Both the position numbers and the translations under genes were made by a program. From Paraplanobispora takensis (GTDB lineage: Bacteria; Actinomycetota; Actinomycetes; Streptosporangiales; Streptosporangiaceae): 47,947 bases of DNA. Of this stretch, positions 14,249 through 22,216 are shown one piece after another (the stretch's first letter is position 1; each line of letters starts with the position of its first letter). The notes beneath the pieces were generated by a model that ran no database searches, was not told the DNA's origin, and saw only the letters and a list, made by a program, of their open reading frames with translations. Location of the stretch: NCBI RefSeq assembly GCF_016863195.1, contig NZ_BOOK01000068.1:1-47947 (forward strand), in the 5' to 3' direction.

Positions 14249-14767
14249 ATGGAGCTGCTGCCTTTCGACCCGGCGCACGCGGCCGTGGTCGCGGGCTGGG
14301 CGGCCTCCTCCCGGGAGGTCGCGATGTGGTGCGGGCACGAGGGCTTCCCCCTTTCCCCGGAGGTCGTCGCGGGCTGGGGGACGGCCGAGGACGTCCGGGC
14401 CCGCACGCTCGTCGAGGACGGGGACCTGCTCGGCTACGGCGAGCTGTGGATCGATGAGGAGGCCGGCGAGGTCGAACTCGCCCGGATCATCGTGGCGCCG
14501 CAGACCCGGGACCGGGGGATCGGGCGGCGCCTGGTGCGGAAGCTGACCGCGCTGGCGCGGGAGTCGGGCCACACCGAGATCTTCATGCGGGTGCACCCGG
14601 ACAACGACAGGGCACTGCGGTGCTACCGGCAGGCGGACTTCGTACCGGTCGGCGACGCTCAGGCCGCGGAGTGGAACGCCGGCCAGCCGGTCGAGTACAT
14701 CTGGCTGCGCCACGCCGATCCCCAGGACACCGGGGCCGGGGACGCCCGGTCCGACGACACCGTGTGA
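14249..14767 (+). CDS. GNAT-family N-acetyltransferase
   Basis: A 172-residue GNAT fold. LGYGELWIDEEAGEVELARI provides the beta4 strands. The acetyl-CoA loop IVAPQTRDRGIGRRLVRKL follows the Q/RxxGxG/A rule, and MRVHPDNDRALRCYRQADF is the classical motif B end (N..A...Y...GF). Start chosen at ATG 14249 with GGACGGAG ahead; an earlier in-frame GTG at 14210 has no ribosome-binding site. Only 9 nt separate its stop from the acyl-CoA carboxylase start, so the two are likely an operon. An acetyl-CoA-consuming protein with an acyl-CoA carboxylase may be coincidental. Confidence 0.82.
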   Translation: MELLPFDPAHAAVVAGWAASSREVAMWCGHEGFPLSPEVVAGWGTAEDVRARTLVEDGDLLGYGELWIDEEAGEVELARIIVAPQTRDRGIGRRLVRKLTALARESGHTEIFMRVHPDNDRALRCYRQADFVPVGDAQAAEWNAGQPVEYIWLRHADPQDTGAGDARSDDTV

Positions 14768-14776
14768 AGGAGCCCG

Positions 14777-17700
14777 ATGCGCCGTACCCCGACGTTGCTC
14801 ATCGCCAACCGCGGGGAGGTGGCCGTGCGCGTCGCGCGTGCGGCCGCCGACCTGGGCTGGCGTTCGGTCGCGGTCCACTCCGACGATGACGCGCGGTCGC
14901 TGCACGTGCTGCACGCCGACGAGGCGCGGCCTCTGCCGGGGCGGGGCGCCGCGGCCTACCTGGACACGGGACGGGTGCTGGAGGCGGCGGCCGGGGCGGG
15001 GGCCACGCACCTGCACCCGGGGTACGGCTTCCTCAGCGAGAGCGCCGAGTTCGCCCGGCGCTGCGGTGAGGCGGGGATCGTCTTCGTCGGGCCCTCGCCG
15101 GAGACGCTGGAGGTCTTCGGCGACAAGGCGGCGGCCCGCGCCCTGGCCGGGCGGGTGGGGGTTCCCGTCGCGCCGGGCACGGCGCGGGCCACCACGCTGG
15201 AGGAGGCCGAGGCGTTCACGGCCTCGCTGGAGGGCCGCGCCGTGGTGGTCAAGGCGCTGGCGGGCGGCGGCGGACGCGGCATGCGGGTCGTGCGGGACCG
15301 GGCCGGTCTCGCGGCGGCCTACGCCGCGGCCGGTGCCGAGGCCCTGGCCGCCTCCGGCGAGGGTGACCTCTACGTGGAGGCGCTCGTCGAGAACGCGCGG
15401 CACATCGAGGTGCAGATCGTCGGTGACGGCGACCGCGTGGCGCACCTGTGGGAACGCGACTGCACCGTGCAACGCCGCCACCAGAAGCTGCTGGAGTTCG
15501 CGCCCGCCCCGGCCCTCGACCCCGGCCTGCGGGCGGAGCTGATCGAGGCGGCCCTGCGGCTGGCCGGCGCCGTCCGGTACGAGGGGCTGGGCACCGTCGA
15601 GTTCCTCCTCGGGCCCGACGGCCGGTTCTTCTTCATCGAGGCCAACCCCCGCCTGCAGGTCGAGCACACCGTCACCGAGGAGCTGACCGGGGTCGACCTG
15701 GTGATCTCCCAGCTGCGGCTCGCCGACGGCGCCACGCTGGGCGAGCTGGGACTGGACGACCGTCTCGACCCCTCCCTGCCGCCTCCGGACGGCGCGGCCG
15801 TACAGCTGCGCGTCACCATGGACGACCCGTCATCCGGTGGGAGGGCGGGCGTCCCGGGGGTCCCGGGCGGGACGCTTCAGGCCTTCGAGCCGCCCGGTGG
15901 CCCGGGTCTGCGGGTCGACACCTTCGCCTACACCGGGTTCACCCCCGGTACGGGCTTCGACCCCCTGCTCGCCAAGCTGGTCGTCTCCCGCCGGGGAAAC
16001 GACTTCGAGGCGCTGGTACGGCGGGCGGCGCGGGCGCTGGCCGAGTTCCGCGTCGAGGGGGTGCCGACCAACATCGCCCTGCTGCGCGCCGTACTCGACC
16101 GGCCGGAGATCCGCAGGGCGGAGGTGACGACGGCCTGGCTGGAGGAGCACCTGCCCGAACTGGTCGCCGCCGGCCGGGACCTGCCGCCGGGACGCTTCTT
16201 CGCCGGCCGTACCGAGGAGACGCCGTCCGCTGCGGCGTCCACTGCGGCGTCCACTGCGGCGTCCGTGACCGGGGACGGGAACGGGCAGGAGATCACCGCA
16301 CCGCCGGGGACCGTGGCGGTGAGCGCGCCCACCTCCGGCGTCGTGGCCGCCGTCGAGGCGCGGCCGGGCGCGGTCGTACGGGCCGGTCAGGTTCTGGCGG
16401 TCCTGGAGGCCATGAAGATGCACTTCGCGGTCGAGGCGCCGGTGAGCGGGCGGGTCCGCGAGCTGGCCGCCGCGCCCGGCGACACGATCGCCGGCGGACG
16501 GCCCGTGCTGTTCCTGGAGCCGCTCGGTGAGTACGGAGACGATCCCGGCCTGCCCGCCGCGCCCGAGCGGGACCTGGACCGCGTCCGCCCCGGCCTGCAG
16601 GAGGTGCGCCGCCGCTGGGAGCTGACGTGGGACGCGGCCCGGCCGGAGGCGGTGGCCGCCCGGCACGAGCGGGGCCACCGCAGCGCCCGGGAGAACGTGG
16701 CCGCCCTGCTGGACGCCGGCAGCCTCAACGAGTACGGCGCCTTCGCCCTCGCGGCCCAGCGCCGCCGCCGCAGCGAGGAGGAGCTGCTGCGGCGCAGCCC
16801 GGCCGACGGCCTGATCACCGGCGTCGGCACGGTCAACGCCGACCTGTTCGGCGACCGGGTGACCTGCGCCGTGGCGGCCTACGACTACACCGTCCTGGCG
16901 GGCACGCAGGGCTACAACAACCATCGCAAGCTGGACCGCCTCATCGAGCTGGCCGGCCGGTGGAGGTGGCCGCTGGTGCTGCTGGCCGAGGGTGGGGGAG
17001 GGCGCCCCGGCGACACCGACGCCCCCTGGGTCTCGGCCCTCGACACCACCTCGTTCGTGCGCTTCGCGGCCCTGAGCGGCCGGGTGCCGCTGGTCGGCGT
17101 CGTCAACGGCCGCTGCTTCGCCGGCAACGCCGCGCTGCTGGGGTGCTGCGACGTCATCATCGCCACCCGCGGCGCGACGATCGGCATGGGCGGCCCCGCC
17201 ATGATCGAGGGAGGCGGGCTGGGGACCTACCTGCCCGAGGAGATCGGCCCGGTGAGCGTGCAGGCCCCCAACGGCGTGTGCGACATCGTGGTCGACGACG
17301 AGGAGCAGGCGGTGGAGACCGCGCGGCGCTACCTGTCGTACTTCCAGGGCGATCTCGCCGAGTGGTCGTGCGCCGACCAGCGCGAGCTGCGTTTCCTGCT
17401 GCCGGAGGACCGCAAACGCGTCTACGACGTGCGCCGGGTGCTCGCCGCGCTGGCCGACACCGGTTCGGTGCTGGAGCTGCGGGAGTCCTTCGCCCCCGGG
17501 ATGATCACCGCGCTGGCGCGTTTCGAGGGCCGGCCGTTCGGGGTGCTGGCCAACGACCCCGCCGTCGTCGGCGGGGCGATCACGGCGCAGGGCGCCGACA
17601 AGGCCGCCCGCTTCCTCAACCTGTGCGAGGCGCACCGGCTGCCTGTGCTCTCGCTGGTGGACACGCCCGGTTTCATGGTCGGGCCCGAGTCCGAGCGGGA

Positions 17701-18130
17701 GGCGGCCGTGCGGCACGTCTCCCGGATGTTCCTGCGCGCGGCGAAGCTGACGGTCCCGCTGTTCAGCGTGGTCCTGCGCAAGGGGTACGGCCTGGGCGCC
17801 CAGGCCATGACGGGCGGCGCCTTCCACTCCCCGGAGCTGAACGTCGCCTGGCCCACCGGGGAGTTCGGCGGCATGGGCCTGGAGGGCGCCGTACGGCTGT
17901 CGATGCGGCGTGAGCTGGCGGCCGTCGCCGATCCGGCCGAGCGGGAGAAGCTCTTCCAGGACATGGTCGCCCTCGCCTACGAGCAGGGCAGGGCCGTCAA
18001 CGTCGCGGCGCACCTGGAGATCGACGCGGTGATCGATCCCGCCGAGACGCGGCAGTGGCTGGGCCGGGCCCTGCGCGCCTCGCCCGTGCCGCCGGACAGG
18101 GGTGAGGGGGTGTTCGTCGACGCCTGGTGA
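14777..18130 (+). CDS. Single-chain biotin-dependent acyl-CoA carboxylase (BC-BCCP-CT)
   Basis: Protein of 1117 residues with all activities on one chain. Biotin carboxylase is at 1-450 (NRGEVAVRVA, HPGYGFLSE, ATP-grasp loop GGGGRGM 163-169, EANPRLQVEHTVTE). Biotin carboxyl carrier is at about 515-580 with EAMKM, biotinylated at K547. Carboxyltransferase is at about 600-1117, with crotonase-fold beta half (TVLAGTQGYNNHRK) and alpha half (LVDTPGFMVGPESE, RKGYGLGAQAM). This matches the long-chain/multi-substrate acyl-CoA carboxylase class; acyl specificity cannot be read. The BC-BCCP linker has a three-fold STAAS-like repeat (about 485-497, DNA 16226-16264). Start ATG has AAGGAG; probably coupled with the GNAT gene. 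Confidence 0.92.
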   Translation: MRRTPTLLIANRGEVAVRVARAAADLGWRSVAVHSDDDARSLHVLHADEARPLPGRGAAAYLDTGRVLEAAAGAGATHLHPGYGFLSESAEFARRCGEAGIVFVGPSPETLEVFGDKAAARALAGRVGVPVAPGTARATTLEEAEAFTASLEGRAVVVKALAGGGGRGMRVVRDRAGLAAAYAAAGAEALAASGEGDLYVEALVENARHIEVQIVGDGDRVAHLWERDCTVQRRHQKLLEFAPAPALDPGLRAELIEAALRLAGAVRYEGLGTVEFLLGPDGRFFFIEANPRLQVEHTVTEELTGVDLVISQLRLADGATLGELGLDDRLDPSLPPPDGAAVQLRVTMDDPSSGGRAGVPGVPGGTLQAFEPPGGPGLRVDTFAYTGFTPGTGFDPLLAKLVVSRRGNDFEALVRRAARALAEFRVEGVPTNIALLRAVLDRPEIRRAEVTTAWLEEHLPELVAAGRDLPPGRFFAGRTEETPSAAASTAASTAASVTGDGNGQEITAPPGTVAVSAPTSGVVAAVEARPGAVVRAGQVLAVLEAMKMHFAVEAPVSGRVRELAAAPGDTIAGGRPVLFLEPLGEYGDDPGLPAAPERDLDRVRPGLQEVRRRWELTWDAARPEAVAARHERGHRSARENVAALLDAGSLNEYGAFALAAQRRRRSEEELLRRSPADGLITGVGTVNADLFGDRVTCAVAAYDYTVLAGTQGYNNHRKLDRLIELAGRWRWPLVLLAEGGGGRPGDTDAPWVSALDTTSFVRFAALSGRVPLVGVVNGRCFAGNAALLGCCDVIIATRGATIGMGGPAMIEGGGLGTYLPEEIGPVSVQAPNGVCDIVVDDEEQAVETARRYLSYFQGDLAEWSCADQRELRFLLPEDRKRVYDVRRVLAALADTGSVLELRESFAPGMITALARFEGRPFGVLANDPAVVGGAITAQGADKAARFLNLCEAHRLPVLSLVDTPGFMVGPESEREAAVRHVSRMFLRAAKLTVPLFSVVLRKGYGLGAQAMTGGAFHSPELNVAWPTGEFGGMGLEGAVRLSMRRELAAVADPAEREKLFQDMVALAYEQGRAVNVAAHLEIDAVIDPAETRQWLGRALRASPVPPDRGEGVFVDAW

Positions 18131-18288
18131 CGGGACGGCGGGCTCGCCGGGACCCGGGACCTCGCTGGGGCCGCGGGCCGCCGGGACCCGGGGCGGGGCT
18201 GGGCTGCGGGCCCGCCGGGACGGGCTGGAGTCCGGGTGTGGCGGTCCGTTGTGCATATCGCGATTTTTCCGGCATTCTTCTCAGCGAT

Positions 18289-19365
18289 ATGGGAACCGCG
18301 ACACGGGTACCGCAGACCCGGAGCATGGGCGGTGAGGAGCTCTCCGCCGATCATGCCTGGGAGACGCTGCGCAAGTACGGCAGATGGCATCTGGCCCGTG
18401 ACTCCTACGTCCGGTTCCGGTACGGCGACGGCATGACGAACTCCCGCGCGCTGGCCTTCCAGGTCTGCCTGTCGATCATCCCCGGCGCCATCGCCCTGGT
18501 GGGGCTGAGCTCGGTGATCGACCAGGAACGCCTGGGCATGGTGCTGGAGCTGACGCTGAGCCACCTGTCGCCGGGACCGGGAGCCGAGGCGGTCCAGGAC
18601 GTGCTGGGCGGCAGTCACCGGCGGGTGAGCAGCACCGGCGGCGCCGTCGCCCTGTGGCTCGGCCTGATCACCGCGCTGGTCTCGCTGACCAGCGCCATGG
18701 CGCAGATCGAGCGCGGCGCCAACCGCATCTACGGGGTGGAACGCGACCGCCCGTTCCACCGCAAGTACGGCAGGGCCCTGCTGATGGCCGTGACCGCGGG
18801 CGCCTTCATGACGGCGGGGTTCGTCATGATGGTGGGCGGCGGCGCGATCGGCCGTGCGCTGGCCGAGGTCTACGGCTGGGACGATCCCGCCAGGAACGCC
18901 TTCGCGTTGATGCGCTGGCCGCTGGGCTTCCTGCTCGCTCTGATGTCCACCTCCGTGCTGTTCCGCGCGGCCCCGCGCCGCAGACAGCCCGGTCACACCT
19001 GGCTGGCCTTCGGCGCCCTGGTGGCCCTGGCCCTGTGGACCGTCTTCACGCTGCTGCTGGCGCTGTACACCGAGAGCAGCGGCACCTTCGGCGCCACCTA
19101 CGGCCCGCTCACCGCCGTGATGGCCCTGCTGCTGTGGGCCTTCCTCAGCTCGATGGCGCTGTTCCTGGGCCTGGCCTTCGCCGCCCAGCTGGAGGCCTGC
19201 CGCGCCGGTGACGCCACGCCCAGCGGGCCCGACCCCGGCCCCACGGCGGAGGAGGAACGCGAGCCCCTGGTCGGCGCCGTGGGCTCGGCGATCATCGCGG
19301 CCGTGCGGACCGCACTGCGGCTCCTGCGCCGCAGGACGGGGTCGGCGAGCAAGTCCCGAGGCTGA
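18289..19365 (+). CDS. YihY/BrkB-family inner membrane protein
   Basis: Membrane protein of 358 residues with about six hydrophobic helices. It follows the YihY (formerly ribonuclease BN) pattern: GMTNSRALAFQVCLSIIPGA, a helix ending IERGANRIYGVER, and FGATYGPLTAVMALLLWAFL near the end. The C-terminal tail is cytosolic and basic. Function of the family is unsettled; transport or envelope roles have been proposed. The start is uncertain: ATG 18289 or ATG 18325 (MGGEEL). An AT-rich patch, CGATTTTTCCGGCATTCTTC, at 18260-18280 may hold the promoter. Confidence 0.82.
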   Translation: MGTATRVPQTRSMGGEELSADHAWETLRKYGRWHLARDSYVRFRYGDGMTNSRALAFQVCLSIIPGAIALVGLSSVIDQERLGMVLELTLSHLSPGPGAEAVQDVLGGSHRRVSSTGGAVALWLGLITALVSLTSAMAQIERGANRIYGVERDRPFHRKYGRALLMAVTAGAFMTAGFVMMVGGGAIGRALAEVYGWDDPARNAFALMRWPLGFLLALMSTSVLFRAAPRRRQPGHTWLAFGALVALALWTVFTLLLALYTESSGTFGATYGPLTAVMALLLWAFLSSMALFLGLAFAAQLEACRAGDATPSGPDPGPTAEEEREPLVGAVGSAIIAAVRTALRLLRRRTGSASKSRG

Positions 19366-19396
19366 AGGCGGATACGGTGATGGAGGACCTGCCGGC

Positions 19397-20791
19397 ATGA
19401 AGCCCGAGGAGCCGACCGACCGGTCCGGGTTCGACGATCTCGACCTGACCCGCGACGGGCTCAAACTGGTCGCCCTGACCTTCGGGATCAACCTGTACAC
19501 CGGCGTGTCGTTCTACGACTGTCCCGAGGCGGTTCTGGGCTGCCTGGACCTGTTCCTGCACCGGTGCCCGCCGGAGAACCTCCGGTTCACCGCGACGGAG
19601 AACTCTCGGGTCCACAAGCCGGTGACCGAACGGACACTCGGTCTGCTGAACACCTGGCTCAAGCCCGGCGCGCGACGCAAGGCCTGCATGGCGCTTGAGC
19701 TCAAGTCCGGCGACCGGTACCAGGACGCGCCCCAGTTCAAGTACGAGGTCTGGGCCGGCCAGAGCACGCAGGCGAACCTCGTTTCCCTGGCCTTCCCGCC
19801 GCAATGGGGACTGGACGACCCGGATGAGATGCTGACGCTGGTGCGCCGGCTCGGCGAGATCTTCCCCTTCACGTCCGGCATCGCAGGCTGGTCGTTGGAG
19901 TGCTCGCGCTACGCCGAGGAAGACAGTCAGACGCACGCCTGGAACGCCTCGATGCGCCATCCCGGCGCCGACGTGGTGCGCATCCCGGCCGACGCCCGGG
20001 CTCCGGGAAGCGATGCGATCAAGGGCGTCGGCTGGCTGACCCTGGTCGGTGCGGACCTGCTGGCCGACCTCGGCGGCCTGCCCGGACTGCGCGCCCGGCT
20101 ACCCGGCGTGATCGAGCTGATCGAGTGCCGGCACGGTGTGATCATCAAGGCCGGGCCCCGTCCGCTCCTGGGCGGCCCCCATCATGACGGAGAACTGTCA
20201 CCGTACCGGCAGGTGTATCAGGTGCTCGCGCCGTGGATCGCCGTCGCCGCCGAACGGTCCGTGTCGTTCGACCTGGTGCACCGATACGTGGAGCGGACCG
20301 AGGACTGGTTCACCAGGCTCGGCCACACCGGGTCGGTGCCGGACCGCGTCGATGGCTGGCGCGCCGCACACGCCGAAGCCCAGGCCCGGGCACAGCGATC
20401 CTTCGAGCTCACGCAGCGCCTCGGCCGGCTGGCCGGGGCGCTGGACCCGCGGCTCCTCGACGCCGCCGCGCAGGCCCGCGCCGAGGTCGACGCGGCAGGC
20501 CTGCTGTGGCATCTCCTGCCGGCCCTCGCCGAGCTGCTCGTCACCGGCGTGGTCCGTAAGGACCAGGCAACCGAATGGCTCGACCTCGCCGAGGAGCACG
20601 TCACACGACTGCAGAGCCAGACCCTGGGCGACGCCGCCGCCGTCGCCTGCGCCGCGGGCGACCCCGACCGCGCGATCGCGTTCCTGCGCCGGGCGGTCTG
20701 TCACGACCGCACCGCGAAGCGACGGGCGAAGACCGACAAACGCCTCAGGCTCCTCAGATCCGACGAGCGTTTCCAGGCACTCCTGCTGTGA
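19397..20791 (+). CDS. DUF3396 (type VI immunity-family) protein with helical C-terminal extension
   Basis: Protein of 464 residues. The N-terminal 270 residues fit DUF3396: LKLVALTFGINLYTGVSFYD, KYEVWAGQ, and the late motif IKGVGWLTLVGADLLADLGG. Proteins of this family are annotated as type VI secretion immunity-like, mostly in proteobacteria and myxobacteria. The C-terminal part (about 300-464) is helical, ending in a TPR-like unit (DPDRAIAFLRRAVCHD ... LLRSDERFQALLL). No signal peptide or toxin partner is visible nearby, so an immunity role is unproven. Start ATG has a GGAGGA Shine-Dalgarno at 19382. Confidence 0.7.
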   Translation: MKPEEPTDRSGFDDLDLTRDGLKLVALTFGINLYTGVSFYDCPEAVLGCLDLFLHRCPPENLRFTATENSRVHKPVTERTLGLLNTWLKPGARRKACMALELKSGDRYQDAPQFKYEVWAGQSTQANLVSLAFPPQWGLDDPDEMLTLVRRLGEIFPFTSGIAGWSLECSRYAEEDSQTHAWNASMRHPGADVVRIPADARAPGSDAIKGVGWLTLVGADLLADLGGLPGLRARLPGVIELIECRHGVIIKAGPRPLLGGPHHDGELSPYRQVYQVLAPWIAVAAERSVSFDLVHRYVERTEDWFTRLGHTGSVPDRVDGWRAAHAEAQARAQRSFELTQRLGRLAGALDPRLLDAAAQARAEVDAAGLLWHLLPALAELLVTGVVRKDQATEWLDLAEEHVTRLQSQTLGDAAAVACAAGDPDRAIAFLRRAVCHDRTAKRRAKTDKRLRLLRSDERFQALLL

Positions 20792-20873
20792 CCTGCTCCG
20801 GCACAGGCCCTGCGGGGTGGGGAGCGCCCGGCCATCCGCCGGTCGCCGCCCGCCGGTCCCGGGGGATATCCGG

Positions 20874-20903
20874 TTGAGTCCCGATCCCGGGCCGTCCTAC
20901 GAT
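20874..20903 (+). promoter_or_regulatory. Promoter of the methyltransferase leader transcript
   Basis: TTGAGT (20874-20879), 18-nt spacer, TACGAT (20898-20903). Predicted transcription start is 20910-20912, so the ATG at 20912 would be at the 5' end of the RNA. Confidence 0.6.
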
Positions 20904-20911
20904 CACCGACT

Positions 20912-20944
20912 ATGACGTTCGCGTTCTCTTTCCACCTCCGTTAG
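20912..20944 (+). CDS. Leaderless 10-residue leader peptide MTFAFSFHLR
   Basis: The ORF begins 8 nt after a good -10 box and has no Shine-Dalgarno, so it is probably leaderless. It encodes MTFAFSFHLR with phenylalanine at positions 3, 5 and 7, and ends TAG. Four bases later begins a set of mutually exclusive hairpins. Short peptides in this position act as ribosome sensors for amino acid starvation or for antibiotics. The three alternating Phe codons fit a Phe sensor; the downstream RNA methyltransferase fits an antibiotic sensor. Confidence 0.6.
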   Translation: MTFAFSFHLR

Positions 20945-20948
20945 CCCC

Positions 20949-21007
20949 CGTCGGCGAGACGAGGAAGACCCCGTCGCCGACGAGACGGGGCGGCGAAGCG
21001 CCGCTCC
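20949..21007 (+). promoter_or_regulatory. Attenuator with three competing hairpins
   Basis: Hairpin 1:2 is CGTCGGCGA (20949-20957) / TCGCCGACG (20974-20982). Hairpin 2:3 is CCCCGTC (20969-20975) / GACGGGG (20984-20990). Hairpin 3:4 is GGGGCGGCG (20987-20995) / CGCCGCTCC (20999-21007), with one G-U pair and an AAG loop. 2:3 excludes both 1:2 and 3:4, the classical attenuation layout. A ribosome paused on the leader peptide would mask segment 1 and favour 2:3, preventing 3:4. 3:4 has no T-tract, so it may block translation or act as an intrinsic terminator of GC-rich type. Confidence 0.6.
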
Positions 21008-21035
21008 GGGCCGACGCGGGAGAAGAACGATCACC

Positions 21036-21095
21036 ATGCGCGTTCGCGCGACTTTTCTCACCGCTCCGCGTCCCGGCCTCCCCGCCGTCCCATGA
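21036..21095 (+). CDS. 19-codon coupling ORF upstream of the methyltransferase
   Basis: ATG 21036 follows GGGAGAAG and encodes MRVRATFLTAPRPGLPAVP. Its TGA (21093-21095) overlaps the ATG of the methyltransferase (ATGA). The methyltransferase has no Shine-Dalgarno of its own (preceding bases CTCCCCGCCGTCCC), so its translation probably depends on ribosomes finishing this ORF. Confidence 0.5.
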   Translation: MRVRATFLTAPRPGLPAVP

Positions 21096-22216
21096 CGGCG
21101 GCGAGTCTGGTGGCGCGGTGCGTTCACGGGCTGGAGCCGATACTCGCCGAGGAGATCCTCGAGCTCGGGCTCGGCACGATCACCCGCATGGGGCCCCGGG
21201 AGGTCTGCTTCCGCACCCGCGGACCGCAACCGCGGGTCACCGGGCTGCGTACCGCGGACGACGTGTTCCTGCTGGCCGCGCGCTGTGAGGACGTCGGTAC
21301 GGCCAAGCGGGACGCGGCCGGGCTCGCCCGGCTGGCCGACCTGGCCGACCCCGGCCGGCTGCTGCGGCTGCGCGGCGAGCACGGGGGTCCGGGCGCCTTC
21401 ACCGGTGTGGAGGTGTCGGCGTCGTTCGTGGGCGGGCGCAACTTCAACCGCCACGACGCGGAGGACGCCGTCGGCCGTGCCCTGGCCCGGCGGCTGGGGA
21501 CCGGCTACCACTCGCGGCGGTCGGGTACGGCACCCCCGGCCGGCCACAGCGGGTGGCGGGTGACCCTCGACGGCGTGCACGCCACCCTGATGCTGCGGGT
21601 CGCCGGACGGCCCCTGCACCGCCGCGGCTACAAGCGGTGCTCGATCCCGGGGACCCTGCATCCTCCGCTGGCGGCGGCCATGGCGCGCATGGCCGGCATC
21701 CGCCCCGGCCACCGGGTCCTCGATCCCTGCTGCGGCGCGGGGACGCTGCTGATCGAGGCGGCCGGGCGGCAGCCGCAGGCCCGCCTGTACGGCTTCGACC
21801 TGGCGTGGGAGGCGCTGCGCGCGGCGGGGGAGAACGCCGCGGGCACGCACGTGACCGTCGGCCGGGCCGACGCCGGCCGGCTGCCGGTACCGGACGGCGC
21901 CGTCGACCGGGTGCTGTGCAACCCGCCGTGGGGAGGACAGGTCACGGCGGGCGGGCTGCTGGCCGCCGCGCCCTCGCGCTGGTGGGCGGAGCTGCGCCGG
22001 GTCCTGGCGCCCGGCGGGCAGGCCGTGGTCCTGCTCCCCGACGCCGGCGGCCTGACGGCCGGGATCGCCCAGGGGCTGGTACCGGCGCACCTGCAGCGCA
22101 TCCGGGTCTCGGGGGCCGTCTCGTTCCTCGTCCGGCTGGCGTCGTCCGGCGGGCCGCCCGGGATCACCGGGTGGAGGCCGACAGCGTCCAGCCCTGCCGG
22201 CAGGAGGAGCCGGTGA
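21092..22216 (+). CDS. THUMP-domain RNA methyltransferase (TrmN/RlmL-like)
   Basis: Protein of 374 residues. The N-terminal THUMP-like RNA-binding part (about 1-165) includes VGGRNFNRHDAEDAVGRAL and RPLHRRGYKR. The C-terminal Rossmann methyltransferase has motif I VLDPCCGAGTLLIEAA (about 208-223) and catalytic NPPW (277-280). NPPW marks N-methylation, so the likely product is m2G or m6A in tRNA or rRNA. Homologues are TrmN/Trm14 and RlmL-type. It starts at ATG 21092 overlapping the coupling ORF and lies behind the attenuator. The 3' end overlaps the convergent LGFP gene by 53 bp. Inducible control is unusual for a housekeeping RNA methylase and suggests a stress or resistance role. Confidence 0.85.
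   Translation: MTAASLVARCVHGLEPILAEEILELGLGTITRMGPREVCFRTRGPQPRVTGLRTADDVFLLAARCEDVGTAKRDAAGLARLADLADPGRLLRLRGEHGGPGAFTGVEVSASFVGGRNFNRHDAEDAVGRALARRLGTGYHSRRSGTAPPAGHSGWRVTLDGVHATLMLRVAGRPLHRRGYKRCSIPGTLHPPLAAAMARMAGIRPGHRVLDPCCGAGTLLIEAAGRQPQARLYGFDLAWEALRAAGENAAGTHVTVGRADAGRLPVPDGAVDRVLCNPPWGGQVTAGGLLAAAPSRWWAELRRVLAPGGQAVVLLPDAGGLTAGIAQGLVPAHLQRIRVSGAVSFLVRLASSGGPPGITGWRPTASSPAGRRSR

Noticed and set aside
16226-16264. GCGTCCACTGCG repeats as a CRISPR or regulatory repeat
   Set aside because: They lie in frame inside the carboxylase linker and simply encode STAAS-like units; no spacers.
15830-18256. A long minus-strand frame of 808 codons opposite the acyl-CoA carboxylase
   Set aside because: Antisense artefact: the plus strand encodes complete carboxylase domains, and the minus frame has no motif or ribosome-binding site.
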